This document shows positions 46,424-56,459 of a stretch of DNA of 64,000 bases, piece after piece. Within the stretch, counting starts at the first letter, position 1. The number at the start of each line of letters is the position of its first letter. The stretch is taken from contig CM039509.1 of the NCBI GenBank assembly GCA_022432975.1, positions 6,821,043-6,885,042 of the forward strand, in the 5' to 3' direction. The notes under the pieces are model-generated. The model had not been told where the DNA came from, did no database searches, and worked only from the letters and a program-made list of their open reading frames with translations. This DNA comes from Begonia masoniana (Eukaryota > Streptophyta > Magnoliopsida > Cucurbitales > Begoniaceae). A program made the translations under genes and the position numbers.

Positions 46424-47505
46424 TGTTAATGCAACTGTGTGTTGGCATTATATTTTTGGCAAACTATTAATTTTGGTAAGTTATGTTTTTGGAAATTATA
46501 TTATTTTGGAATATATGTTATTCTATCCTTCTATTTTGGAGAATATATTTGACAGAATATTTCGTCAATTCAAATAAGATTTGTTGAAAAAGGAATCGTA
46601 ATAAACATGGATCATATTCCTAATTATTTGGGATACTTTCCTAAAGTGTCATTGGAAGTGTCTCTGCGGCAAGTTTGTTAGGCAGAGTTTTTCGGATCCT
46701 TAGGCTGACTTCGTGGGAAAAGATCTTTTGAATGTATAGTCTGTTTCGAGAAGATATTGGTGAGAGAAACAGAACTGCACCTTGCATTTGATATAAAAGT
46801 CTTTTCTTTGTATGTTGAAAGGTGTTGACGCCATTATTCTTGAGTGTGGAATTTTTCTATTCATCTGGGCGTCTTTATTTCTTCACCTACGTTTCTGTGT
46901 GGTGTATGTGATTATTGATTCGGTCTTGTCAAAGACTGGTTTGTTGAAGCCTGTTCTGGGTGATCCTATCCTAAGATATTGTCAAGCGTCACAGACAGTG
47001 TCATAGGAGTTTATTCTTGTGATCTTCATTATTATCGAGTCTTGAGAGGAGACTGCCTTGAAACTCTGGAGGAGTTCTATTTATTAACAAGGGGAGCTTG
47101 TCATCTTTATCGTGGGCAAGGGGAGCTTGCCATACACGGATTCCGGGAGGAGTCATCTTCGACAAGGGGAGCTTGTCGTATTTAGATCTCGGGAGGGATC
47201 ATTTCAAAGTCGAGGGGAGCTCGTAAAACAGTTTCACTTGTGAAGGTTGAAGGAAGCGGCATCAAAGATAAGAGGGAGTCTTATTTTATTTTAGTCCGAG
47301 TGTCTTGTAACCTTGTTTGAACTTGTGAAATGTTTTCATATCTGGGCGTGGCCCCGCAGATGTAGGCTGATTGCCGAACTGCGTTAACAACCTCCTGTGT
47401 CGTTAATTTTCGCATTTTAATATTGTCCTATATCGTATTTATAACTGGTGTCACACGAAGTGTTACAACACTTTATAACATCGAGTCACTAACCTTGATC
47501 TTTCA
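46424..47505 (+). repeat. 3' LTR of the copia element
   Basis: Starts TGTTAATGCAACTGTG and ends CTTGATCTTTCA, followed by TTCCC. It has one more base than the 5' LTR because of a small change near 46741 (AGTCTGTTTCGAG against AGTCAGTGCGAG). Confidence 0.92.
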
Positions 47506-47684
47506 TTCCCCATTAAACCTCCTCTCTCGGTTTCTGTAACACCCGGTTTTATTAGAATTAAAATAACCTATTAATCTTCTAAGTGTGAATTTTATAGAAT
47601 GAAATTAGGGGTAAATATCAATTAGGTTAATGAGTAACTAAGTGGGGGTATAAGGGTAATTGTCAATTCTTGCAATGGATAACG

Positions 47685-47692
47685 TATTTAAG
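47685..47692 (+). promoter_or_regulatory. Candidate TATA box of the LTR promoter
   Basis: TATTTAAG within GGATAACGTATTTAAGGGAA is preserved in the sister solo LTR at 13409-15510 (minus strand, near 15362) and repeated in the 3' LTR at 54479. Its position about 150 nt into the LTR places transcription start near 47720, upstream of both putative introns. Confidence 0.55.
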
Positions 47693-47818
47693 GGAAGAGT
47701 AAATGAGGTTTAGCCGCCACTGTTTTATTGTTTCCTCTTCGGTTCTCAGCTCCTCAATTTAGCCGAGTGCGATAGGAGACCTCTCTTTGATTTCTTCCAG
47801 CGACCTCCTTCGATTTAG

Positions 47819-47975
47819 GTAAGTTCTTTTGTTTTCTTTATGTATTGATAAATAGATAACAGAAAAAGGACAATGTGGATATCTCGGGAATGCTCTGTGA
47901 GAAGTGTTCCCAAACCAACTCCTTAGAATTCTGAATAGCTTAGATTAAGGTTTAACATTCTGTTTATGAATATAG
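47819..47975 (+). other. Putative leader intron 1 in the LTR
   Basis: Donor TTTAG|GTAAGT and acceptor CTGTTTATGAATATAG|GTG. Equivalent pairs in relatives lie at 6960-7178, 15028-15245 and 38160-38360 (minus strand), where the acceptor side reads CTGTTTATGGTTTTAG or a variant. Splicing is inferred from motifs only. Confidence 0.5.
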
Positions 47976-48026
47976 GTGAACAAACCCCCGAAGTAGCTCT
48001 TAACCGAGCATTTGCTAGGAATCCAG

Positions 48027-48534
48027 GTAAGTAAAGTTTGCTTGTGCCTTCGGGCCTACATCACAGAACATTAGGATTTTTGTGTGTTTGAATATTTTCC
48101 TGTTTCATGCATCATATATTTGAAAGTATACGAAAATGAGTTTACATGTTTTGATATAGTGAGGAAGTGAACATTCTGAAGTGATTTATGCGAAACATTT
48201 TCTGTTAAGGGAACTAATCCAACCCTTAATGAGCCAGGGATCATACTTTGGGAAAACTGATCCAACTCCCAATTTCGAAGTGGATCTGAACATTGATCAG
48301 TATATATATTCACTGTTAGGAGAATTAATCCAACTCCTAATGAGACAGGGATGTTCATACTTTGGGAGAAGTGATTCAACTTCCAATTTAGAGAGGAATC
48401 CGATTATAACGATGAATATGTAACAGAGATGAGAGAAGTAGAAACTGCATATTAAGATATTGTGTTTTCAGCTTTTCATACATTTTTGCTTTACTTGCTT
48501 AGCCTTAGGCTAATAGATGAGTTTTGTGATGTAG
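48027..48534 (+). other. Putative leader intron 2 with complementary ends
   Basis: Donor CCAG|GTAAGT at 48027; branch-like CTAAT at 48510-48514; acceptor TGATGTAG|GTGA ending at 48534. CCTACATCACA (48055-48065) is perfectly complementary to TGTGATGTAGG (48525-48535), so the intron ends could pair. The arrangement recurs with co-varying sequence in other LTR families of this window. The 3' LTR equivalent is 54821-55330. Confidence 0.55.
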
Positions 48535-48879
48535 GTGAAGAAGATTTAGCAGGTGTGTTTACTGAATCTGCCGAGAACTAGACTGGTTGGGGGGTGCACC
48601 TTTGTAACAATCTGGCAGCTGATGGGGCAGTTTAACTGATGTCTGTTGGAGTGAAGGTTTATTTGTTAATGCTTCGTTTTAGATGGATTGAGTTTTCATA
48701 ACAGTAGTGATTTCAGTGTTTTGGACAAATTGAGTTTTACTTTCTGATGTTGGTATTTTATTGGAATTTGAAATTTATTATTTGATGGATGTAGAGTGAT
48801 GCATTGGTCTGATTTGTTTATAAAACGATTTCAGTAGAGCAAACAGGTTCTCTTCTTAGATGGGGTCGTGTAGGTATAG

Positions 48880-49390
48880 TTAAGAGTATTCGGAATGTCG
48901 CTCTGTTTCTATCGGCAGGTGATGCCTATCGGCAGGTATTGAGTTGTGGTTTGGTGTCTATCGGAAGATGAAAGTCTGTCGGTAGATGCGGTGTGTAAGT
49001 CTATCGGAAGAGGAAAGTCTACCGGTAGATGTCTTAAGGAGTCACGCGAGAAGCACGTGTCGGCAGATGTAGTCTAATTGATCGGAAGATGTAGAGTATT
49101 AAGTTTGTTGTTTGGTGATCGGCAGATGCAGTCCGAGGGAGTTAAGTGATTTTGTCGTTTAGAGAATCGGAAGATGTAGTGTGTATTTTAATTCTATCGG
49201 AAAGAGTTATATTGACATTATCGGCAGAGGGTGTTGCGTTATTTGTACACGTCATCGGTAGATGAAGTCTACCGAGTGATGTCTTTTGTTTTCATTCCTT
49301 CCGGCTGACGTCATCGGCAGAAGTCTTCGGTTTTCTATTTCTGCTTCTTCCGTTGACTTAGTCGTCGGCAGATGAGTTTGACTTTGTAAC
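48880..49390. repeat. TCGGAAGATG/TCGGCAGATG short-repeat block
   Basis: About 18 irregularly spaced copies of ATCGG(A/C)AGATG or TCGGTAGATG occur. The block fills the slot occupied by GTCCAC or CCGCTCAC repeats in the sister LTRs. It is repeated in the 3' LTR at about 55676-56187. Confidence 0.8.
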
Positions 49391-49661
49391 TCCTTGAGCA
49401 GTTCATGATTTAAAATCTCATTTCTTTTGACCGATCACTTCAAATATTTCCGTTAATTACCCCAACAATATTTTCCACAGTTTGTCTAACTCCATTGTTG
49501 CTTTAAATGATTTTCCGCTGCAAAGTTTCAAATGTTTTGAACGTTTAGAAAGTGTCAAATTTTGACTGTCGAGTAAAGTTTTAAATTTTATCCGAAATTT
49601 CTTAGTCATGATAATGTTATGGGTAGCGAACCGGGTTCAGATAACTCGGGGCGTTACAGTA

Positions 49662-49673
49662 TGGTATCAGAGA
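49662..49673 (+). other. Primer-binding site of the young gypsy element
   Basis: TGGTATCAGAGA begins three bases after the LTR end and matches the initiator tRNA-Met complement at 11 of 12 positions. Confidence 0.9.
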
Positions 49674-49812
49674 CATTCAGTTAAACTGTTCAAAAGATTA
49701 CTCATCAGTGCCGATCGTTGCATGGAAGCACTCCAACAACTGTAAGTGTTTAAGTTAATATTATTATTAGATATTTATGTGAATAATTCACCTTGTCTAG
49801 GAATATAGTGAA

Positions 49813-50103
49813 ATGTCTAGACGACCAGGAAGACCAAGAATACCAAGAGAGACACCAAATCCGAGGAATGAGGAAGACTCTAGTGTGATTAGGCAGCTGA
49901 CTGAGCTGATGTGCCAGCAGACAGACATAGTGCGTCAGCAGTCCGATCAGCTAGCTGTGTTGTTGAGTCGGGAAGTACAAGGGAGTGCTAACTCTGGTTC
50001 TAACAGTGAGAATTCTGGAGATAGGTTCCGGAGACTAAGACCACCCACGTTTGATGGCCAGTCAACTGATCCAGATTTGCTGAAGGATGGCTTAGGAAGA
50101 TAG
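49813..50103 (+). pseudogene. Gag N-terminus, cut off by a frameshift
   Basis: The ATG at 49813 opens MSRRPGRPRIPRE, about 150 nt after the primer-binding site, which matches the start of the dead relative at 35485. A Gln-rich stretch (about residues 36-60) precedes [15 protein letters not shown]. Near 50086-50087 one base appears missing, the frame changes, and translation would end at 50101-50103. The next frame (from 50088) continues with the expected WLRKIESMF. In relatives Gag and Pol are one frame. In this copy the shift would stop synthesis of the capsid and of all enzymes unless ribosomes slip or initiate downstream. Confidence 0.9.
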
Positions 50104-50108
50104 AGAGC

Positions 50109-53100
50109 ATGTTCAGGTGTGCCAACATTGGAGAGGGAGACAAGGTCACATTGGCAACATTTCATCTGGCTGGAGATGCTCAACTTTGGTGGGAAACTAT
50201 TGAGACCGCCACTGATGTTTTGGCGATGCCCTGGTCTCAATTCAAGGACATTTTCTATGAGAAGTATTTTAACAGCACTGTCCAGACTGCAAAGAAGTTA
50301 GAATTTCTGAACTTGAAACAGACAGGGTCTGTAGCCGAGTATTGTAGGCAATTTGAGTCTCTGTCCAGGTTTGCTGGACATTTTGCTTACATGGATGAGG
50401 AAAAAGTGTTTAAGTTTGTGCATGGACTGAAACCTGAGATTTACCGAGGAGTTAAATTCTGTGGAATTAAGGGTTTGACATTAAGTGAAGTTGTGTCCAC
50501 TGCCCTGGAAGTGGAAGAAGCTGAAAGGAAGTGTGCTGGACCGAAGGAAGCCCCACAAAGGTTTGTTCAGCCACATCCTCATAGAGGGATGAAGAGGCCA
50601 AGTGAAGGCCAAAGTAGCCAAGGAGCAGGAGGAAAGGTGCAGAATGTCAGGAAATTTCCTCAGTGTCCTAAGTGCTTGAAGAACCACCCCGGGGAATGCA
50701 GAATGGGATTTGGGAAATGTTTCAACTGTGAGGAGGTTGGACATACATTCAAGGAGTGCCCGAAGCCTAGAGTCACCAGATGCTTCAATTGTAGCAAAGT
50801 TGGACACATTAGTAGAGACTGCCCAAATCCAAAGAGTGGCCCTGCTTTGATCAAACCAAGAATATTCTCCATGATGGAGTCAAGTGAAGAACAGCCCGCT
50901 GTTGTGTCAGGTACCATATTGATCAATTCGGTGCCTGCTTTTACTTTATTAGATTCTGGTGCAACGCATTCATTTATTGCATCTGCATTTGCTGATAAGT
51001 TAGATGTACAGTTTACCCCTTCCATGCATATGTTTAATGTTGCTTTACCCTCTGGAGAAAGCATGCACTCTAACCAAGTGATGCTAGGCAGTGATGTGTT
51101 GGTAGGAAATGTGAGTTTACCTGCTGATCTCATTGTTATGGATATTTTGGGATTTGATGTGATCTTAGGGATGGACTGGTTGTTTAAACATCATGCCACA
51201 ATTGATTGTAAGACTGGAATAGTTAGTTTCCAACCCCCTGGTAGTTTGAAACATACCTTCCAAGCTTCAGAGAAGAGTAAGGAAATGTCTGTTATGACTT
51301 CTTTAAATTTTAGACCTTCACCATGCAAGGAGTACTTGTGTTTCTTGGCATGTGTTCTAGATACACAACTTGTAGAAAAGGCAACTCCTCAAAATATCCT
51401 TGTTGTCCAAGACTTCCCAGAAGTGTTTCTAGATGACCTTCCCGGTTTGCCACCGGATAGAGAAATTGAGTTTGTTGTAGATGTCTACCCTGGAGCAGAA
51501 CCTGTATCTAAAAATCCCTATAGGTTAGCACCTGCAGAACTCAAGGAATTAAAAGAGCAGTTGGAAGAATTGTTAGAGAAAGGGTTCATACGCCCGAGTT
51601 TTTCACCGTGGGGTGCACCTATCCTTTTTGCTAAAAAGAAGGATGGATCAATGCGCATGTGCATCGATTATAGAGAACTGAATAAGTTAACTGTTAAGAA
51701 CAAGTATCCCCTGCCTAGGATTGATGATTTATTTGACCAGCTCAATGGTGCAAGAGTTTTCTCTAAGATTGACTTAAGGTCCGGTTATTATCAGTTGAAG
51801 GTTAAATCTGAAGATATCCCAAAGACTGCCTTTCGCACAAGGTATGGGCATTATGAGTTTTTGGTTATATCTTTTGGTTTGACAAATGCACCAGCAGCAT
51901 TCATGGACCTTATGAATAGGGTGTTTCACGAGTATTTGGACAAGTTTGTCATAGTATTCATAGACGACATTCTGATCTATTCTAGAACTAAGGAGGATCA
52001 TGCAAGGCACTTGAATTTGGTGTTAGGAGTACTTAGGCAGCACCAGCTTTATGCTAAGTTCTCCAAGTGTGAGTTTTGGTTGGATAGAGTTCACTTTCTG
52101 GGTCATGTGATCTCTGGAGATGGAATATCAGTCGATCCAGCCAAGGTTCAAGCAGTTAAGGAATGGCCCCAACCGAAAAATGCTACTGATATTAGGAGTT
52201 TTGTTGGACTAGCAGGATATTACAGAAAATTTATTGAGGGATTTTCAAAGATTGCAACATCTCTCACTCGTTTAACTAGGAAGAATATCAAATATGATTG
52301 GACAGAAGAGTGTGAAATTAGTTTCCAGACTTTAAAACAGAAACTGACCAATGCTCCAATCCTAACCCTTCCTGCTGAGAATGGTAAATTTAGTATTTAT
52401 TGTGATGCATCCAAGATTGGTCTTGGTTGTGTGTTGATGCAAGATGGAAAGGTAATAGCCTATGCTTCTAGACAGTTGAAAACTCATGAGAAGAATTACC
52501 CTACACACGACTTGGAATTAGCTGCAGTGGTCTTTGCACTTAAGATTTGGAGGCATTACTTGTATGGACAATCTTGTGAGATATTTTCAGATCATAAGAG
52601 CCTGAAGTATATCTTCACACAGAAGGAATTAAATATGAGGCAGCGCCGGTGGTTAGAGTTTGTAAAGGATTATGACTTTGAGATTAAATACCATCCCGGC
52701 AAGGCAAATGTAGTAGCCGATGCTTTGAGCAGAGTGACAACATCAGTTTCAGCATTGATTCTTGACTTACCATTAGCCTTAGAATCTGAATTCCTAAAGT
52801 TTAATCTTGAGGTAGTATCCAATGTAACAGCTATACTTTCGGCTATAACCTTAAGGCCTACAATTCTTGAGAAAATAAAGGAAGCTCAGTTAAATGATGA
52901 TGAATGCAGCAAGTACAAGTCAAGTATGGATTCTACGGACAATTTAGACTTTAATTGTTCTTCTGATGGAATCCTTAAGTTTAGAAACAGATGGTTTGTT
53001 CCTGCCATTATGGAACTTCGGAATGGGATTCTTTCTGAGGCTCATTCTTCTAGATTCTCAGTTCACCCTGGGAGTACGAAGATGTATAAGGATCTTAAAC

Positions 53101-54293
53101 AGCATTACTGGTGGCCAAGTATGAAAAGAAGTGTGGCAGAATATGTAGGATCATGTTTGTGTTGTCAGCAGATTAAAGCTGAGCATCAGAGACCCTCAGG
53201 AACATTACAACCTTTACCAGTTCCTGAATGGAAATGGGAACAAATAACCATGGATTTTGTGGTGGGATTACCTAGGACAACTAAAGGGCATGATGCAATT
53301 TGGGTGATAGTTGACCGTTTGACCAAATCATCCCATTTTCTGCCTATGAAGATGACATACTCGATGGATCAACTTGCTGAGTTGTATGTTCAGGAAGTTG
53401 TTAGATTGCATGGAGTTCCAAGCACCATAGTTTCAGACCGAGATGCTAGATTTACATCAAAGTTTTGGAAGAGTCTGCACAAGGCAATGGGGACTCAGCT
53501 TAGTTTCAGTACAGCTTTCCACACTCAAACTGATGGACAATCCAAGAGAACTATTCAGATTCTAGAAGATATGCTCCGTGCATGTGTTTTAGATTTCCAA
53601 GGCTCTTGGAGTAAGTACCTATCTCTGGTAGAGTTCTCTTACAATAACAGCTTTCAGGCAACAATAAGAATGGCACCGTATGAAGCATTGTATGGACGAA
53701 AATGCAGATCACCTTTGTACTGGGATGAAGTTGGTGAAGCACAGTTACTTGGTCCTGATATTGTGCAGCAAACTGTTGAGAAGGTTGCTGTCATCCGTCA
53801 GAGGATCTTAACAGCTCAAAGTCGACAGAAAAGCTATGCTAACAGAAGGCGCAGAGAGTTAGAGTTTGAAGTTGGTAGTGAGGTTTTTCTTAAGGTATCA
53901 CCATTCAAAGGAGTTGTGAGATTTGGGAAGAGAGGAAAGCTCAACCCAAGATATGTTGGACCTTTCTCAATCTTGAAGAGGATTGGAAAATCAGCATATG
54001 AGCTGCAATTGCCAGACTCTATGGAAGGAATCCACAATGTGTTCCATATTTCTATGCTTAAGAAGTGCTTGAGGGATCCATCTCCGATTGTGGAACAGCA
54101 GAACATTGAAATTCAACCTACACTGACCTATGAGGAGAGACCAGTAAGGATCGTGGATTATGCAGTGAAAGTATTACGCAACAAGGAAGTTCCACTAGTA
54201 AAAGTCTTATGGCATAATCAGAACATAGAGGAGACAACTTGGGAACGCCAGCAAGACATGATGGACCAGCATCCAAGATTGTTCAGGTACTGA
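50109..54293 (+). CDS. Gag-Pol polyprotein of the young gypsy element
   Basis: This is one uninterrupted frame of 1394 codons from 50109; homology begins slightly upstream, at 50088. In order: Gag capsid domain (residues 1-170), zinc knuckles [14 protein letters not shown] (204) and [14 protein letters not shown] (225), aspartic protease DSGATHS (282), reverse transcriptase with DYRELNKL (about 521) and FIDD (617-620), RNase H YCDASK (764), integrase HHCC finger (His979, His986, Cys1016, Cys1019), core with Asp1049 and Asp1110, then GPF and a chromodomain-like tail (about 1340-1394, ending TTWE and HPRLF). The third catalytic residue, Glu in the usual GQSER motif, is Lys1146 (GQSKR), so integrase should be inactive. 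Clade assignment to Tekay/Del rests on the long LTRs and the tail. The family works in the cytoplasm for reverse transcription and in the nucleus for integration. Confidence 0.93.
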   Translation: MFRCANIGEGDKVTLATFHLAGDAQLWWETIETATDVLAMPWSQFKDIFYEKYFNSTVQTAKKLEFLNLKQTGSVAEYCRQFESLSRFAGHFAYMDEEKVFKFVHGLKPEIYRGVKFCGIKGLTLSEVVSTALEVEEAERKCAGPKEAPQRFVQPHPHRGMKRPSEGQSSQGAGGKVQNVRKFPQCPKCLKNHPGECRMGFGKCFNCEEVGHTFKECPKPRVTRCFNCSKVGHISRDCPNPKSGPALIKPRIFSMMESSEEQPAVVSGTILINSVPAFTLLDSGATHSFIASAFADKLDVQFTPSMHMFNVALPSGESMHSNQVMLGSDVLVGNVSLPADLIVMDILGFDVILGMDWLFKHHATIDCKTGIVSFQPPGSLKHTFQASEKSKEMSVMTSLNFRPSPCKEYLCFLACVLDTQLVEKATPQNILVVQDFPEVFLDDLPGLPPDREIEFVVDVYPGAEPVSKNPYRLAPAELKELKEQLEELLEKGFIRPSFSPWGAPILFAKKKDGSMRMCIDYRELNKLTVKNKYPLPRIDDLFDQLNGARVFSKIDLRSGYYQLKVKSEDIPKTAFRTRYGHYEFLVISFGLTNAPAAFMDLMNRVFHEYLDKFVIVFIDDILIYSRTKEDHARHLNLVLGVLRQHQLYAKFSKCEFWLDRVHFLGHVISGDGISVDPAKVQAVKEWPQPKNATDIRSFVGLAGYYRKFIEGFSKIATSLTRLTRKNIKYDWTEECEISFQTLKQKLTNAPILTLPAENGKFSIYCDASKIGLGCVLMQDGKVIAYASRQLKTHEKNYPTHDLELAAVVFALKIWRHYLYGQSCEIFSDHKSLKYIFTQKELNMRQRRWLEFVKDYDFEIKYHPGKANVVADALSRVTTSVSALILDLPLALESEFLKFNLEVVSNVTAILSAITLRPTILEKIKEAQLNDDECSKYKSSMDSTDNLDFNCSSDGILKFRNRWFVPAIMELRNGILSEAHSSRFSVHPGSTKMYKDLKQHYWWPSMKRSVAEYVGSCLCCQQIKAEHQRPSGTLQPLPVPEWKWEQITMDFVVGLPRTTKGHDAIWVIVDRLTKSSHFLPMKMTYSMDQLAELYVQEVVRLHGVPSTIVSDRDARFTSKFWKSLHKAMGTQLSFSTAFHTQTDGQSKRTIQILEDMLRACVLDFQGSWSKYLSLVEFSYNNSFQATIRMAPYEALYGRKCRSPLYWDEVGEAQLLGPDIVQQTVEKVAVIRQRILTAQSRQKSYANRRRRELEFEVGSEVFLKVSPFKGVVRFGKRGKLNPRYVGPFSILKRIGKSAYELQLPDSMEGIHNVFHISMLKKCLRDPSPIVEQQNIEIQPTLTYEERPVRIVDYAVKVLRNKEVPLVKVLWHNQNIEETTWERQQDMMDQHPRLFRY

Positions 54294-54315
54294 ATTTTGA
54301 GGACAAAATTCTTTT

Positions 54316-54328
54316 AAGGAGGATAGAT
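54316..54328 (+). other. Polypurine tract of the young gypsy element
   Basis: AAGGAGGATAGAT lies directly before the 3' LTR, after TTTTGAGGACAAAATTC (54294-54312), the typical pre-tract block. Confidence 0.85.
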
Positions 54329-56454
54329 TGTAACACCCGGTTTTATTAGAATTAAAATAACCTATTAATCTTCTAAGTGTGAATTTTATAGAATGAAATT
54401 AGGGGTAAATATCAATTAGGTTAATGAGTAACTAAGTGGGGGTATAAGGGTAATTGTCAATTCTTGCAATGGATAACGTATTTAAGGGAAGAGTAAATGA
54501 GGTTTAGCCGCCACTGTTTTATTGTTTCCTCTTCGGTTCTCAGCTCCTCAGTTTAGCCGAGTGCGATAGGAGACCTCTCTTTGATTTCTTCCAGCGACCT
54601 CCTTCGATTTAGGTAAGTTCTTTTGTTTTCTTTATGTATTGATAAATAGATAACAGAAAAAGGACAATGTGGATATCTCGGGAATGCTCTGTGAGAAGTG
54701 TTCCCAAACCAACTCCTTAGAATTCTGAATAGCTTAGATTAAGGTTTAACATTCTGTTTATGAATATAGGTGAACAAACCCCCGAAGTAGCTCTTAACCG
54801 AGCATTTGCTAGGAATCCAGGTAAGTAAAGTTTGCTTGTGCCTTCGGGCCTACATCACAGAACATTAGGATTTTTGTGTGTTTGAATATTTTCCTGTTTC
54901 ATGCATCATATATTTGAAAGTATACGAAAATGAGTTTACATGTTTTGATATAGTGAGGAAGTGAACATTCTGAAGTGATTTATGCGAAACATTTTCTGTT
55001 AAGGGAACTAATCCAACCCTTAATGAGCCAGGGATCATACTTTGGGAAAACTGATCCAACTCCCAATTTCGAAGTGGATCTGAACATTGATCAGTATATA
55101 TATATTCACTGTTAGGAGAATTAATCCAACTCCTAATGAGACAGGGATGTTCATACTTTGGGAGAAGTGATTCAACTTCCAATTTAGAGAGGAATCCGAT
55201 TATAACGATGAATATGTAACAGAGATGAGAGAAGTAGAAACTGCATATTAAGATATTGTGTTTTCAGCTTTTCATACATTTTTGCTTTACTTGCTTAGCC
55301 TTAGGCTAATAGATGAGTTTTGTGATGTAGGTGAAGAAGATTTAGCAGGTGTGTTTACTGAATCTGCCGAGAACTAGACTGGTTGGGGGGTGCACCTTTG
55401 TAACAATCTGGCAGCTGATGGGGCAGTTTAACTGATGTCTGTTGGAGTGAAGGTTTATTTGTTAATGCTTCGTTTTAGATGGATTGAGTTTTCATAACAG
55501 TAGTGATTTCAGTGTTTTGGACAAATTGAGTTTTACTTTCTGATGTTGGTATTTTATTGGAATTTGAAATTTATTATTTGATGGATGTAGAGTGATGCAT
55601 TGGTCTGATTTGTTTATAAAACGATTTCAGTAGAGCAAACAGGTTCTCTTCTTAGATGGGGTCGTGTAGGTATAGTTAAGAGTATTCGGAATGTCGCTCT
55701 GTTTCTATCGGTAGGTGATGCCTATCGGCAGGTATTGAGTTGTGGTTTGGTGTCTATCGGAAGATGAAAGTCTGTCGGTAGATGCGGTGTGTAAGTCTAT
55801 CGGAAGAGGAAAGTCTACCGGTAGATGTCTTAAGGAGTCACGCGAGAAGCACGTGTCGGCAGATGTAGTCTAATTGATCGGAAGATGTAGAGTATTAAGT
55901 TTGTTGTTTGGTGATCGGCAGATGCAGTCCGAGGGAGTTAAGTGATTTTGTCGTTTAGAGAATCGGAAGATGTAGTGTGTATTTTAATTCTATCGGAAAG
56001 AGTTATATTGACATTATCGGCAGAGGGTGTTGCGTTGTTTGTACACGTCATCGGTAGATGAAGTCTACCGAGTGATGTCTTTTGTTTTCATTCCTTCCGG
56101 CTGACGTCATCGGCAGAAGTCTTCGGTTTTCTATTTCTGCTTCTTCCGTTGACTTAGTCGTCGGCAGATGAGTTTGACTTTGTAACTCCTTGAGCAGTTC
56201 ATGATTTAAAATCTCATTTCTTTTGACCGATCACTTCAAATATTTCCGTTAATTACCCCAACAATATTTTCCACAGTTTGTCTAACTCCATTGTTGCTTT
56301 AAATGATTTTCCGCTGCAAAGTTTCAAATGTTTTGAACGTTTAGAAAGTGTCAAATTTTGACTGTCGAGTAAAGTTTTAAATTTTATCCGAAATTTCTTA
56401 GTCATGATAATGTTATGGGTAGCGAACCTGGTTCAGATAACTCGGGGCGTTACA
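54329..56454 (+). repeat. 3' LTR of the young gypsy element
   Basis: Nearly identical to the 5' LTR. The differences I found are A/G near 54551, one extra TA near 55100, C/T near 55709, A/G near 56037 and G/T near 56430. Confidence 0.95.
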
Positions 56455-56459
56455 GTTTC

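Larger units (their letters stand above)
42063..47505 (+). mobile_element. Sirevirus-like Ty1/copia deletion derivative
   Basis: The 5443-bp element has LTRs of 1081 and 1082 bp (42063-43143, 46424-47505), exact TSD TTCCC (42058-42062, 47506-47510), a primer-binding site at 43146-43157, and several purine tracts before the 3' LTR. Gag and the protease are present, but integrase, reverse transcriptase and RNase H are missing between 45389 and 45776. The LTRs differ at about 37 sites by my count (about 3.4%), mostly transitions, so it is clearly older than its gypsy neighbour. Confidence 0.92.
47535..49658 (+). repeat. 5' LTR of the young gypsy element
   Basis: TGTAACACCCGG to GGGGCGTTACA. Parts in order: TATA-like TATTTAAG (47685-47692), putative leader intron 1 (47819-47975), 51-nt exon, putative intron 2 (48027-48534), and a TCGGAAGATG/TCGGCAGATG short-repeat block (48880-49390). 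Same family as the solo LTRs at 5323 and 13409 and the LTR at 35641. Confidence 0.95.
47535..56454 (+). mobile_element. Young Tekay/Del-like Ty3/gypsy retrotransposon
   Basis: The 8920-bp element is complete: LTRs 47535-49658 (2124 bp) and 54329-56454 (2126 bp), exact TSD GTTTC (47530-47534, 56455-56459), primer-binding site, Gag-Pol and purine tract. I count four substitutions and one TA-repeat length change between the LTRs, about 0.2%. At a commonly used 1.3e-8 substitutions per site per year that is under 0.1 million years. Two lesions are visible: a 1-nt loss in gag near 50087 and Lys in place of the integrase catalytic Glu (53544-53546). Confidence 0.95.
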
